NCBI GenBank assembly: GCA_024072375.1
Contig: CP099617.1
Coordinates: 3,665,001 to 3,729,000 of the forward strand
Reading direction: 5' to 3'
DNA from: Sphingomonadaceae bacterium OTU29LAMAA1
Lineage (GTDB): Bacteria > Pseudomonadota > Alphaproteobacteria > Sphingomonadales > Sphingomonadaceae
Length of the DNA stretch: 64,000 nucleotides
Below, one piece after another: positions 1-10,305 of this stretch. Position 1 is the first letter of the stretch; each line of letters opens with the position of its first letter. Made by a program: the position numbers and the translations under genes. The notes below the pieces were generated by a model. That model was given only the letters and a program-made list of their open reading frames with translations. It did not search any database and was not told where the DNA came from.

Positions 1-1
1 G

Positions 2-1201
2 TACACGTTCCTGCGGCAGGCGGATGCGCGCGAGCTGAGCCTGTTGTTCCGCGATCTCGACCATGCGCGCGATGCGGGTAATGAAGTCGAGGCGCAGCGG
101 CTGATGCAGGCGATCGACAATCACCAGACGCATGTCGCGCCGATCATCGCCGATATCGACGCCGGCTTCGGCAATGCCGAGGCGACGTATCTGCTGGCGA
201 AGAAGATGATCGAGGCGGGAGCGTGTGCGCTCCAGATCGAGAATCAGGTCAGCGACGAAAAGCAGTGCGGCCATCAGGACGGCAAGGTCACCGTGCCGCA
301 CGAGGACTTCCTCGCGAAGGTGCGCGCCTGCCGCTACGCATTCCTGGAGCTGGGCGTCGAGGACGGCATCATCGTCACGCGTACCGACTCGCTGGGCGCG
401 GGCCTGACCAAGCAGATCGCGGTGAGCAAGACGCCGGGCGATCTGGGCGACCAATATAACAGCTACCTCGATTGCGAGGAGGTGACCGACCTGTCGACGA
501 TCAACGGCGACGTCATCATCAACCGCGACGGCAAGCTGATGAAGCCCAAGCGGCTGCCGTCGAACCTGTTCCAGTTCCGCGAGGGCACCGGCGCGGACCG
601 CTGCGTGATGGATTGTATCGCGTCGTTGCAGAATGGTGCGGATCTGTTGTGGATCGAGACGGAGAAGCCGCACATCGAGCAAATCGCATCGATGGTCGAT
701 CGCATCCGCGAGGTGATCCCGAACGCGAAGCTGGTCTACAACAATTCGCCGAGCTTCAACTGGACGCTGAACTTCCGCCAGCAGGTTTACGACGCGTGGG
801 TCGAGGCGGGGCGTGACGTCTCGGCGTACGATCGGGCGCGGCTGATGTCGGTCGATTACGACGGGACCGAGCTGGGGGCGGAGGCGGACGAGCGCATCCG
901 CACGTTCCAGAAGGACGCGGCGGCGCGGGCGGGGATCTTCCACCACCTCATCACGCTGCCGACCTATCATACCGCGGCGCTGTCGACGGATAATCTGGCG
1001 AAGGAGTATTTCGGCGACGCGGGCATGCTGGGGTACGTCAAGGGCGTGCAGCGGAAGGAGATCCGCGAGGGGATCGCGTGTGTGAAGCACCAGAACATGT
1101 CCGGGTCGGACATCGGTGACGATCACAAGGAGTATTTTGCTGGCGAGGCTGCGCTGAAGGCGGGCGGGGCGCACAATACGATGAATCAATTCGCGGCTTG
1201 A
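2..1201 (+). CDS. aceA: Isocitrate lyase, 5' end outside the window
   Basis: Isocitrate lyase splits isocitrate into glyoxylate and succinate, the first step of the glyoxylate shunt used for growth on acetate or fatty acids. The reading frame is already open at base 2, so the N-terminus lies upstream and only about 399 residues are visible. The catalytic Cys lies in the motif KQCGH (Cys codon at 266-268), the variant typical of the longer isocitrate lyase class of about 530 residues. The substrate/metal-binding stretch IADIDAGFG precedes it. The gene ends just before a weak palindromic repeat and converges on the aldo/keto reductase gene. Identification is firm; only the start is missing. Confidence 0.95.
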   Translation, partial: YTFLRQADARELSLLFRDLDHARDAGNEVEAQRLMQAIDNHQTHVAPIIADIDAGFGNAEATYLLAKKMIEAGACALQIENQVSDEKQCGHQDGKVTVPHEDFLAKVRACRYAFLELGVEDGIIVTRTDSLGAGLTKQIAVSKTPGDLGDQYNSYLDCEEVTDLSTINGDVIINRDGKLMKPKRLPSNLFQFREGTGADRCVMDCIASLQNGADLLWIETEKPHIEQIASMVDRIREVIPNAKLVYNNSPSFNWTLNFRQQVYDAWVEAGRDVSAYDRARLMSVDYDGTELGAEADERIRTFQKDAAARAGIFHHLITLPTYHTAALSTDNLAKEYFGDAGMLGYVKGVQRKEIREGIACVKHQNMSGSDIGDDHKEYFAGEAALKAGGAHNTMNQFAA

Positions 1202-1214
1202 AGCCTGCTCACTG

Positions 1215-1267
1215 CCTCTCCCCTTTGGGAAAAGGGTCGGGGTGAGGGGTTCTCCGACGGGGAGAGG
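1215..1267. repeat. Degenerate palindromic intergenic repeat
   Basis: Inverted arms CCTCTCCCC (1215-1223) and GGGGAGAGG (1259-1267) enclose a G-rich centre between two convergent genes. It looks like a decayed relative of the other intergenic repeats in the window. It could fold as a hairpin and help end transcription from both sides, although there is no clear T-tract. Confidence 0.5.
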
Positions 1268-1278
1268 GCTATCGCTTT

Positions 1279-2229
1279 TTAGGCACCGGCGGTGTCGAGG
1301 CGGTCTAGCTGGTTCTTGGTCAGCTTCAGCTCCATTGCGGGGAGCAGGTCTTCCAGCTGGTCTACCCGCGTTGCGCTGGCGATCGGGGCCGTCACGCCCT
1401 CCTGTGCGATGAGCCATGCCAGCGCGATCTGTGCCAGCGTTGCGCCGGTTTCCTCGGCAACCGAGTCCATCGCCTTCAGCACCGCGGCGCCTTTGCCCTC
1501 GAGCAAGTCGGCCATGCGGCCACCGCGGACGCTCTGGCCAAGGTCGTCCTTCGACCGGTACTTGCCGGTGAGGAAGCCGGAGGCGAGGCCGTAATAGGGC
1601 AGCACGCCGATGTTTTCGGTGATGCAATAATCCTGCAACTCGCCCTCGAACTTGTGGCGGCTGACGAGGTTATATTCGGGCTGGAGGACGTGATAGCGGG
1701 GCAGGCCGCTCGCCTTGGCTGCGTCGACCGCGGATTTCAGGCGTGCGGCGTGGAAATTGGAGGCGCCGAGGACGCGGACCTTGCCGGCGTCGATCAGCTT
1801 GCCGAACGCTTCGAGCACCGCGTCCTGCGGGACGGCATCGTCGTCCTGATGCGCGTAATAGAGGTCGATGCGGTCGGTGCCGAGTCGCTTGAGCGACGCT
1901 TCCGCTGCGGCGGCGATGCGGGCGGGGGCGAGCTTTTCGCCGCCGTCGCCGGGTAGCATGCCGACCTTGGTGGCGATCAGCACCTGGTCGCGCTTGCCGC
2001 TCGTTTTCAGCCATTCGCCGATCATGGCTTCGGACTCGCCGCCGCTGTGGCCGGGGACCCAGGCGGAATAGACGTCGGCGGTGTCGATCATCGTGCCGCC
2101 ACCCGCGACGAAGGCGTCGAGCACGGCGAAACTGGCGGCGCGATCCGCGGTCCAGTCGAAGACGTTGCCGCCGAGCACCAGCGGCGCGATCTGGAGGTCG
2201 GTGGAGCCCAAGCGGCGTTTGGCGGTCAT
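1279..2229 (-). CDS. Aldo/keto reductase
   Basis: A 316-residue cytoplasmic NADPH-dependent oxidoreductase of the aldo/keto reductase superfamily, with a full-length TIM barrel. The catalytic tetrad can be placed: Asp49 and Tyr54 in IDTADVY, Lys88 in ATKVG and His127 in YYAHQDD. The substrate cannot be named from sequence; relatives reduce aldehydes or sugars. The start codon overlaps the stop of the upstream small lipoprotein by four bases (ATGA), so the two are probably translated together. The start is well fixed by this overlap. Confidence 0.88.
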   Translation of the reverse strand: MTAKRRLGSTDLQIAPLVLGGNVFDWTADRAASFAVLDAFVAGGGTMIDTADVYSAWVPGHSGGESEAMIGEWLKTSGKRDQVLIATKVGMLPGDGGEKLAPARIAAAAEASLKRLGTDRIDLYYAHQDDDAVPQDAVLEAFGKLIDAGKVRVLGASNFHAARLKSAVDAAKASGLPRYHVLQPEYNLVSRHKFEGELQDYCITENIGVLPYYGLASGFLTGKYRSKDDLGQSVRGGRMADLLEGKGAAVLKAMDSVAEETGATLAQIALAWLIAQEGVTAPIASATRVDQLEDLLPAMELKLTKNQLDRLDTAGA

Positions 2230-2417
2230 GATCCGGTGTCCGTATCGTCGGCGGTCGCGGCGTTGAGGTCGATGCTGTTCGCGTCGAGCATCGCGGCGGC
2301 GTCGTTGAGTTGTTCGGCCTCGTCGGTGGTCACCGCGCCGGGGTCGTCGCTGCCGCCGCCGGAGCAGGCGGCGAGCAATAGCAGGGGAAGCAGTGCCGAC
2401 GGGACTGAACGTGACAT
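2226..2417 (-). CDS. Small lipoprotein-like protein, unknown function
   Basis: About 63 residues from the Met that begins MSRSVPSALLPLLLLAACSGGG. This is a signal peptide with lipobox LAAC, so the mature protein should be a lipid-anchored peptide of about 45 residues rich in Ala, Asp and Thr. No fold or function is recognised. It overlaps the aldo/keto reductase start by ATGA and lies downstream of another small lipoprotein on the same strand. An earlier in-frame Met (2441) is less likely because it would put eight extra residues before the signal peptide. Confidence 0.6.
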   Translation of the reverse strand: MSRSVPSALLPLLLLAACSGGGSDDPGAVTTDEAEQLNDAAAMLDANSIDLNAATADDTDTGS

Positions 2418-2444
2418 GCGATACTGCTCCCCCGACTGCAAAGC

Positions 2445-2816
2445 TTAATCCTTCAACGAACGGCCGGCGCGTTCAAGCGCGTTGCCGGTCGCGTCCACCG
2501 CGCGGTCGGCAGCAGCCCCGGCGCGGTCGGCACCGTTGGCGATCGCCGTACCCGCACGGTCGGCCCCGGCATCGAGGCGCTCGCCGGTGCGATCGGCGGC
2601 GGCACCGACCGTGGCGCCGGCATTGTCGAGGCTGCGCTCTGCCGAGCCGAACGCCTGATCCGTCGCCGCATCGACGTCGCTGACCGCGTTGCGGGTCGTC
2701 GCTTCGGTATCGGCGGCGATCGCGTTACCGGCTTCGGCGGTCTCGTTCTGCGCGCTCGGGCTGCAGGCGGCGAGGCCGAGGGCCACGGGGGCGGCGAGGA
2801 TCAGCAGGCGTTTCAT
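2445..2816 (-). CDS. Ala-rich small lipoprotein
   Basis: About 123 residues starting MKRLLILAAPVALGLAACS, a lipoprotein signal with lipobox LAAC. The mature part is built of degenerate repeats around Gly-Ala-Asp-Arg-Ala-Gly, predicted helical, with no Cys or known catalytic motif. The composition resembles small alanine-rich envelope lipoproteins and entericidin- or Lpp-like helices, but I cannot assign a family. It lies divergent from sahR, and its upstream region contains the sahR operator. The start is chosen at the Met directly before the signal peptide rather than five residues earlier. Confidence 0.65.
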   Translation of the reverse strand: MKRLLILAAPVALGLAACSPSAQNETAEAGNAIAADTEATTRNAVSDVDAATDQAFGSAERSLDNAGATVGAAADRTGERLDAGADRAGTAIANGADRAGAAADRAVDATGNALERAGRSLKD

Positions 2817-2882
2817 CTTAATCTCCCTCAAGAACTAACCGCATGCAAACGCAGTCCGGCCGGTTCGGGTCCGCGTTGACCC

Positions 2883-2904
2883 CATATAAAGATATCTTTA
2901 TATG
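2883..2904. promoter_or_regulatory. 22-bp perfect palindrome, probable SahR operator
   Basis: Half-sites CATATAAAGAT and ATCTTTATATG join without a spacer to make a perfect 22-bp inverted repeat, 10 bp before the sahR start codon. An AT-rich palindrome of this size in GC-rich DNA just ahead of an ArsR-family regulator is the expected picture of an autoregulatory operator. SahR represses SAM-cycle genes and is released by S-adenosylhomocysteine. It may also affect the divergent lipoprotein gene. Confidence 0.8.
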
Positions 2905-2914
2905 TTGATGCGAC

Positions 2915-3868
2915 ATGACCCTCGCGCTCGACATCTTCCGTGCCTTAGCCGACGCCACGCGGCTGCGCATCTTTTCGCTGCTGCGGACGATGGAGCTGTC
3001 GGTGGGGGAGCTGGCGCAGGTGCTGGGGCAGAGCCAGCCGCGGGTCAGCCGGCATGTGAAGATCCTGTGCGACGCCGGTCTGGCGGAGCGGCGCAAGGAG
3101 GGGAGCTGGGTGTTCGTCGCTTTGGGTAAAGCCGCCGCGACGCAACCGGTGGCGGCGGCGATCGACCAGTGGAACAAGGCCGAGCCCGATCATTGGGCGG
3201 TGGCGGATGCGGCGCGGCTGGCGGCGGTGCGCGCGGATCGCGCGGCGAGTGCGGCGCAATGGTTCGAGGGCCATGCCGACGAATGGGATGCGATCCGGTC
3301 GCTGCATATCGCGGAAGATCAGGTCGAGGCGGCGATGGCGGGGGTGTTGGGGGATGGGCCGCTCGGCAGCCTGATCGACATCGGCACCGGCACCGGGCGG
3401 ATGCTCGAGGTGTTCGGTGGCCAAGCGGACAGCGCGCTGGGGATCGACCGGTCGTCGGAGATGCTGCGGCTGGCGCGGGCCAAGCTGCACGACCGGCCCA
3501 ATACGGAATTGCGGCAGGCGGATCTGTACGCGCTGCCGATGGCGGATGGTGCGGCGGATGTCGCGATCCTGCATCACGTGCTGCACTTCGCGCAGCAGCC
3601 GGGAGCGGCGATCGCCGAGGCGGCGCGGGTGCTGGGGCCGGGCGGGCGGTTGCTGATCGCGGACTTCGCGCCGCACGATCGCGAGGATTTGCGGACGCGC
3701 GATGCGCATACCCGGCTGGGCTTTGCGGACGATCAGATCGCGGGCTGGTTCGGCAATGCCGGCCTTGGACTCGCGCAGACCGAGACGCTGAAGGGCGGGG
3801 AATTGACCGTGACATTATGGCTGGGCGTGAAGCCGGGCGCGAACTTGCGTGAGGTAAAAGCAGCATGA
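2915..3868 (+). CDS. sahR: ArsR-family regulator fused to methyltransferase-like domain (SahR type)
   Basis: A 317-residue transcription factor. Residues about 5-75 form an ArsR winged helix-turn-helix (recognition region SQPRVSRHVKILCDAGL). Residues about 110-300 form a class I SAM-methyltransferase fold with motif I DIGTGTG near 155-161. In the SahR family this domain senses S-adenosylhomocysteine and relieves repression of methionine/SAM-cycle genes. Its place as first gene before metF and both metH parts, with a perfect palindrome in front, strongly supports SahR. The stop overlaps the metF start (ATGA). No Shine-Dalgarno is seen before the ATG. The alternative is a true methyltransferase with an added DNA-binding domain. 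Confidence 0.85.
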   Translation: MTLALDIFRALADATRLRIFSLLRTMELSVGELAQVLGQSQPRVSRHVKILCDAGLAERRKEGSWVFVALGKAAATQPVAAAIDQWNKAEPDHWAVADAARLAAVRADRAASAAQWFEGHADEWDAIRSLHIAEDQVEAAMAGVLGDGPLGSLIDIGTGTGRMLEVFGGQADSALGIDRSSEMLRLARAKLHDRPNTELRQADLYALPMADGAADVAILHHVLHFAQQPGAAIAEAARVLGPGGRLLIADFAPHDREDLRTRDAHTRLGFADDQIAGWFGNAGLGLAQTETLKGGELTVTLWLGVKPGANLREVKAA

Positions 3869-4806
3869 CGATCTCGGTGAACCAGCTCGAAGAGGCGCAG
3901 ATCGCGTTGAAGGCGCCGCTCTATGCGGACGTGGCCGGCGACCTCGACGTGTCGTTCGAATTCTTCCCGCCGAAGACGGAGAAGATGGAAGAGCAATTGT
4001 GGGACGCGGTGCGGACGCTGGAGCCGCTGGCGCCGAGCTTCGTGTCGGTGACCTATGGCGCGGGCGGTTCGACGCGCGAGCGTACGCATGCGACGGTGGC
4101 GCGGATTCAGCGCGAGACGTCGCTGGCGGCGGCGGCGCACCTCACCTGCGTCGAGGCGACGAAGGCGGAGATCGATCAGGTCGCCGAGGAATATTGGGCG
4201 GCGGGCGTGCGGCATATCGTCGCGTTGCGGGGCGATCCGCCCGCGGCCGGCGCGAAGTTCGCCAGCCATCCGGGCGGGTATGAGAATGCGGCGGCGCTGG
4301 TCGCGGGGTTGAAGCGGCTGCATCCGTTCGAGATTTCGGTTGCGGCTTACCCGGAATGCCATCCGGATTCGGCGGACATGGCGGCGGATATCGACAACCT
4401 GAAGGCGAAGTTCGACGCCGGCGCAACGCGGGCGATCACGCAGTTCTTCCACGAGCCCGAGACGTTCTTCCGCTATCGCGACAAGGTGGCGGCGGCGGGG
4501 ATCACCGCGGAGATCGTGCCGGGGATCATGCCGGTGACCAACTTCGCCAGCGTCGTGCGGATGAGCAGGATGTGCGGGACCGAGGTGCCGGCGTGGATGG
4601 CGCGGCTGTTCGACGGGCTGGAGGATCATCCTGCGGCAAGGCAGCTGATCGCGGCGACGCTGGCGGCGGAATTGTCGCGCAAGCTGTATGCGGGCGGGGT
4701 GAAGTCGTTGCACTTCTATACGCTGAACCGCGCGGAGCTGGCGTTTGCGATCTGTCACCTGCTGGGTGTGCGATCGAAGCCGGTTGCCGCGGTGGCTGCG
4801 GCTTAA
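3865..4806 (+). CDS. metF: 5,10-methylenetetrahydrofolate reductase
   Basis: A 313-residue TIM-barrel flavoenzyme that reduces 5,10-methylene-THF to 5-methyl-THF, the methyl donor for methionine synthase. The family signature SFEFFPPKTEKMEE lies near residues 30-44, with the catalytic-region Glu in FEFFPP, followed by VSVTYGAGGSTRERT and the FAD/folate-binding LRGDPP. Length fits the bacterial enzyme. The start overlaps the sahR stop by four bases. Downstream is the two-part methionine synthase, separated by a palindromic repeat, so regulator, methyl donor and acceptor enzymes appear co-transcribed. Confidence 0.95.
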   Translation: MTISVNQLEEAQIALKAPLYADVAGDLDVSFEFFPPKTEKMEEQLWDAVRTLEPLAPSFVSVTYGAGGSTRERTHATVARIQRETSLAAAAHLTCVEATKAEIDQVAEEYWAAGVRHIVALRGDPPAAGAKFASHPGGYENAAALVAGLKRLHPFEISVAAYPECHPDSADMAADIDNLKAKFDAGATRAITQFFHEPETFFRYRDKVAAAGITAEIVPGIMPVTNFASVVRMSRMCGTEVPAWMARLFDGLEDHPAARQLIAATLAAELSRKLYAGGVKSLHFYTLNRAELAFAICHLLGVRSKPVAAVAAA

Positions 4807-4814
4807 CACGACGA

Positions 4815-4917
4815 AGCCCCTCCCCTTCAGGGGAGGGGTTGGGGTGGGGCCTATCCGCGGGCTTCGGTCTCGGTGAGATGCCCCCACCCCCAACCCCTCC
4901 CCTGAAGGGGAGGGGCT
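4815..4917. repeat. Palindromic intergenic repeat, family A, copy 1
   Basis: About 103 bp between metF and metH1. Outer arms AGCCCCTCCCCTTC and GAAGGGGAGGGGCT pair perfectly and enclose G-rich/C-rich inner arms. Each half also contains its own small hairpin (CCCCTCCCCTTCAGGGGAGGGG type). Family copies are at 5985-6093 and 61280-61380; this copy shares the inner GTCTCGGTGAGATG with the last one. Inside an operon it could stabilise the mRNA or reduce read-through. Confidence 0.85.
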
Positions 4918-4931
4918 ATCAAGGACAAGAC

Positions 4932-5978
4932 ATGACCATCCGCGACACGTTCCTGGCCGAGGCCGCCAAGCGCATCCTGATCACCGACGGCGCGTTCGGG
5001 ACGGAGATCCAGAATTGGAAACTGTCCGAAGCGGATTATGCCGGCTCGCTGGGGCTGACCCACGACCAGAAGGGCAACAACGACATCCTCGCGCTGACCA
5101 AGCCCGAGGTGCCGGCGTCGATCCATCGCGCGTACTTCGAGGCGGGGGCGGACATTGCCGAGACCAACACGTTTTCGGCGAACCGGATCAGCCAGGCGGA
5201 TTACGGCGCGGAGCATCTGGTGCGCGAGATCAACGTCGAGAGCGCGGCGATGGCGCGCCGCATTGCCGATGAGTTTCAGGCGCGCGACGGGCGTCCTCGG
5301 TTTGTCGCGGGGGCGATCGGGCCGACCAACAAGACCTTGTCGCTGTCGCCCGACGTCAACGATCCGGGCTATCGCGAGATCGACTTCGACCATCTTAAAG
5401 GCGTGTATCGCGAGCAGATCGATGCGCTGGTCGAGGGGGGCGCGGACTTCATCCTGATCGAGACGGTATTCGATACGCTCAACGCCAAGGCGGGGATCAT
5501 GGCGACGCTGGACGCCGCCGACGATCTGGGCCGCGACCTGCCGCTGATGCTGTCGATGACGCTGACCGATCTTAGCGGGCGCAACCTGTCGGGGCATACG
5601 GTCGAGGCGTTCTGGCATGCGGTGCGGCATGCCAAGCCGGTGACGATCGGGCTGAACTGTTCGTTCGGGGCGGAGCAGTTGCGGCCGCATGTGAAGACGC
5701 TGAGCGAGATTTGCGACACGCTCATCATGGTCTATCCCAATGCCGGGCTACCGAACGAACTGGGTGCCTATGACGAGGAGCCGGCGACGACCGCCGGGCT
5801 GGTCGGCGAATGGGCGCAGGCGGGGCAGGTCAATGTGCTGGGCGGGTGCTGCGGGTCGACGCCGGCGCATATCAAGGCGATCGCCGACATGGCGCGCGGG
5901 GTGACGCCGCGGAAGGTGCCGGTGCCGCCGGTGCGGACGCGGCTTGCCGGGCTGGAGCCGTTTACGATGGCGGCCTGA
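4932..5978 (+). CDS. metH: Methionine synthase, homocysteine S-methyltransferase part
   Basis: A 348-residue stand-alone homocysteine-binding domain, equivalent to the first module of B12-dependent methionine synthase. Zinc ligands are visible as Cys243 (GLNCSFG) and Cys306/Cys307 (LGGCCGST). The N-terminal signature ILITDGAFGTEIQ is intact. In the usual MetH this is fused to the folate, cobalamin and activation domains; here those are on the next gene. The ATG follows AAGGA in the leader just after a repeat. An open frame continues upstream through the metF region but is non-coding there. Confidence 0.93.
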   Translation: MTIRDTFLAEAAKRILITDGAFGTEIQNWKLSEADYAGSLGLTHDQKGNNDILALTKPEVPASIHRAYFEAGADIAETNTFSANRISQADYGAEHLVREINVESAAMARRIADEFQARDGRPRFVAGAIGPTNKTLSLSPDVNDPGYREIDFDHLKGVYREQIDALVEGGADFILIETVFDTLNAKAGIMATLDAADDLGRDLPLMLSMTLTDLSGRNLSGHTVEAFWHAVRHAKPVTIGLNCSFGAEQLRPHVKTLSEICDTLIMVYPNAGLPNELGAYDEEPATTAGLVGEWAQAGQVNVLGGCCGSTPAHIKAIADMARGVTPRKVPVPPVRTRLAGLEPFTMAA

Positions 5979-5984
5979 GTAAAA

Positions 5985-6093
5985 AGCCCCTCCCCTTCAG
6001 GGGAGGGGTTGGGGTGGGGGACGTCGCCTCTGCCGAAACGATCGCCTGATGGGACAGGCCCCACCCCAACCTCTCTCCTGAAGGGGAGGGGCT
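5985..6093. repeat. Palindromic intergenic repeat, family A, copy 2
   Basis: About 109 bp between the two methionine synthase genes. The outer arms are nearly identical to copy 1 (AGCCCCTCCCCTTC ... GAAGGGGAGGGGCT), while the central spacer differs in sequence, as expected if the arms are the conserved mobile or structural part. It leaves only 12 bp before the next ATG. Confidence 0.85.
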
Positions 6094-6105
6094 AGAAAGA
6101 TTGAC

Positions 6106-8781
<2,676 letters not shown>

Positions 8782-8786
8782 TCGCG

Positions 8787-8880
8787 CTCACCCTCACCCT
8801 ATCGCCGCCTTCGGCGTCTTTTCCCTCCCCCGGCGGGAGAGGGAAGGAGCGGCGTAAGCCGCGGGAGGGTGAGGGTGAGG
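8787..8880. repeat. Palindromic intergenic repeat, family B, copy 1
   Basis: Outer arms CTCACCCTCACCCT and AGGGTGAGGGTGAG frame smaller hairpins, including CCTCCCCCGGCGGGAGAGG and a GCCGCCTTCGGCG-like loop. It lies between convergent metH and the antiporter gene and may end both transcripts. Relatives are at 38488-38558 and 52641-52780. Confidence 0.85.
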
Positions 8881-8887
8881 CGGCGCT

Positions 8888-10096
8888 TCAAAACCCCCGC
8901 TTGCGCAAGCCCGGATCGCGATTCAACATCGGCGCGACGATCGGGATCGTCAGCATCGTGCTCGCCACCGCCATCAGCAGCAGGGCGGTGAAGGTTTCGT
9001 TGGTGATGATGTGTTTGTCGAGCAGGATGTTGGCGAAGATGATCATGATCAGCGCCTTGGTCTGGAGCAGCCAGCCGATCGCCTTCGCATCGCCCTTCGG
9101 CCATTTGAGGACGCGGCCCGCGAGGTGGATGCCGGCGAGCTTGCCGCCGACCGAGGCGACCAGCAGCAGCGCGGCGGCGGCGAAGACCGCGGTGCCGCCG
9201 ACGCCCCATTGCGTCTTGAGCCCGGTCGAGAGGAAATAGACCGGCATGATCGCGAGCAGGATGGTGGCGCGGAAACGGTCCATCCGCTCCTCGCCGAACC
9301 AATGCGCGTCGAGCACTGCACCCGCCAGGAACGCGCCGACCATGAAGTGCAGCCCGGCCCAGTCCGCCGCGAACCCGCAGGCCGCGAGCCAGATCAGCCC
9401 GACGTACCAGCGGTCGTTCTCGTTGATCGCGCGCAGCAGCCTGCGGATCGCCCAGGTCGCGATCGCGAAGCCGATGAGGAAGCCCGCCTGTCGCCCGACG
9501 CGTTCCCAGTCGAGCAGGATCAGCGCCAGCACGCCCCAGATCGCGATATCGTCGAGGCTGGCGTAGCGCAGCACGCGCTGGCCCAGCGGCGCGCGCAGGA
9601 TGTCGAGCTTTTCCATCAGCAGCACGAGGATGGGGAGGGCGGTGACCGCGCACGCCATGCCGATACCCAGCACCACCTGCCAGTCGGCCCCGTCGCCCCC
9701 GCGCCAGCCGGGGAAACGCAGCATCACCATCGCGGCGAGTGCGCCGGCGACGAGCGGCACGCCCAATGCGAGGCCCGCGGTGATGCCGGTCTCGCGCCGT
9801 CGCTTCCATGCTTCGCCGACGTCGAGTTCCAGCCCGGCGACCCAGACGAACAGCATCACCGACCACCAGGCGATGCCGTTGAGCGCGCCCATCGTCGGCG
9901 CGGCGAAGACGAAGGCGTAATAGTCCGGGAACAGCGCGCCGAGGATGCCGGGCCCGAGCAGGATGCCACCGATGATCTGCACCACGACAAGCGGCGCCCA
10001 GTAATCGGTCCGCCCGACCCGCCAGACCAGCCACGGCAGCGTGAAGATGATGAGGATCGCGAGGAGGAAGACCTCCGTCGGTGACATCGCGTGCAT
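8888..10096 (-). CDS. Cation/proton antiporter (CPA2/KefB-like)
   Basis: A 402-residue inner-membrane protein with about a dozen hydrophobic segments, resembling the Na+/H+ exchanger domain of the CPA2 group. Segments such as VVVQIIGGILLGPGILGALFP near the N-terminus and a charged-in-membrane stretch (SLDDIAIWGVLALILL) are typical. It lacks the C-terminal TrkA-N/RCK domain of Kef potassium systems, so control by nucleotides or glutathione is not indicated. The ion is not predictable. A second Met three residues in (10087) is an equally possible start. It stands alone, with repeats beyond its 3' end. Confidence 0.85.
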   Translation of the reverse strand: MHAMSPTEVFLLAILIIFTLPWLVWRVGRTDYWAPLVVVQIIGGILLGPGILGALFPDYYAFVFAAPTMGALNGIAWWSVMLFVWVAGLELDVGEAWKRRRETGITAGLALGVPLVAGALAAMVMLRFPGWRGGDGADWQVVLGIGMACAVTALPILVLLMEKLDILRAPLGQRVLRYASLDDIAIWGVLALILLDWERVGRQAGFLIGFAIATWAIRRLLRAINENDRWYVGLIWLAACGFAADWAGLHFMVGAFLAGAVLDAHWFGEERMDRFRATILLAIMPVYFLSTGLKTQWGVGGTAVFAAAALLLVASVGGKLAGIHLAGRVLKWPKGDAKAIGWLLQTKALIMIIFANILLDKHIITNETFTALLLMAVASTMLTIPIVAPMLNRDPGLRKRGF

Positions 10097-10305
10097 CGTC
10101 GGCCTGCTTCCCCCCTGGCCGGCCCCCCGGCCGCCGTCTCGTTATGCCGCGGTCTAGTCGATGCGGGCGCGGGAGTGCAATCGGGCCCGCACGCGCCTCA
10201 TTTCGGGACAGGTGCCGACGGCGGTAACCGGCGGGGCAGCCGAGGGCGCGCGTTAACCGTGAATGTCACTGGTTCCGGAGCGGAAGGCAGGCGCAGGACG
10301 ATGGC

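Noticed and set aside
2902..3129. An earlier ATG inside the operator palindrome in another frame
   Set aside because: It opens a 75-codon frame with no homology, overlapping sahR out of frame.
4356..4931. A frame joining the end of metF to metH1, suggesting a fusion protein
   Set aside because: The extra part is metF read out of frame plus a palindromic repeat. MetH1 has its own start with a ribosome-binding site.
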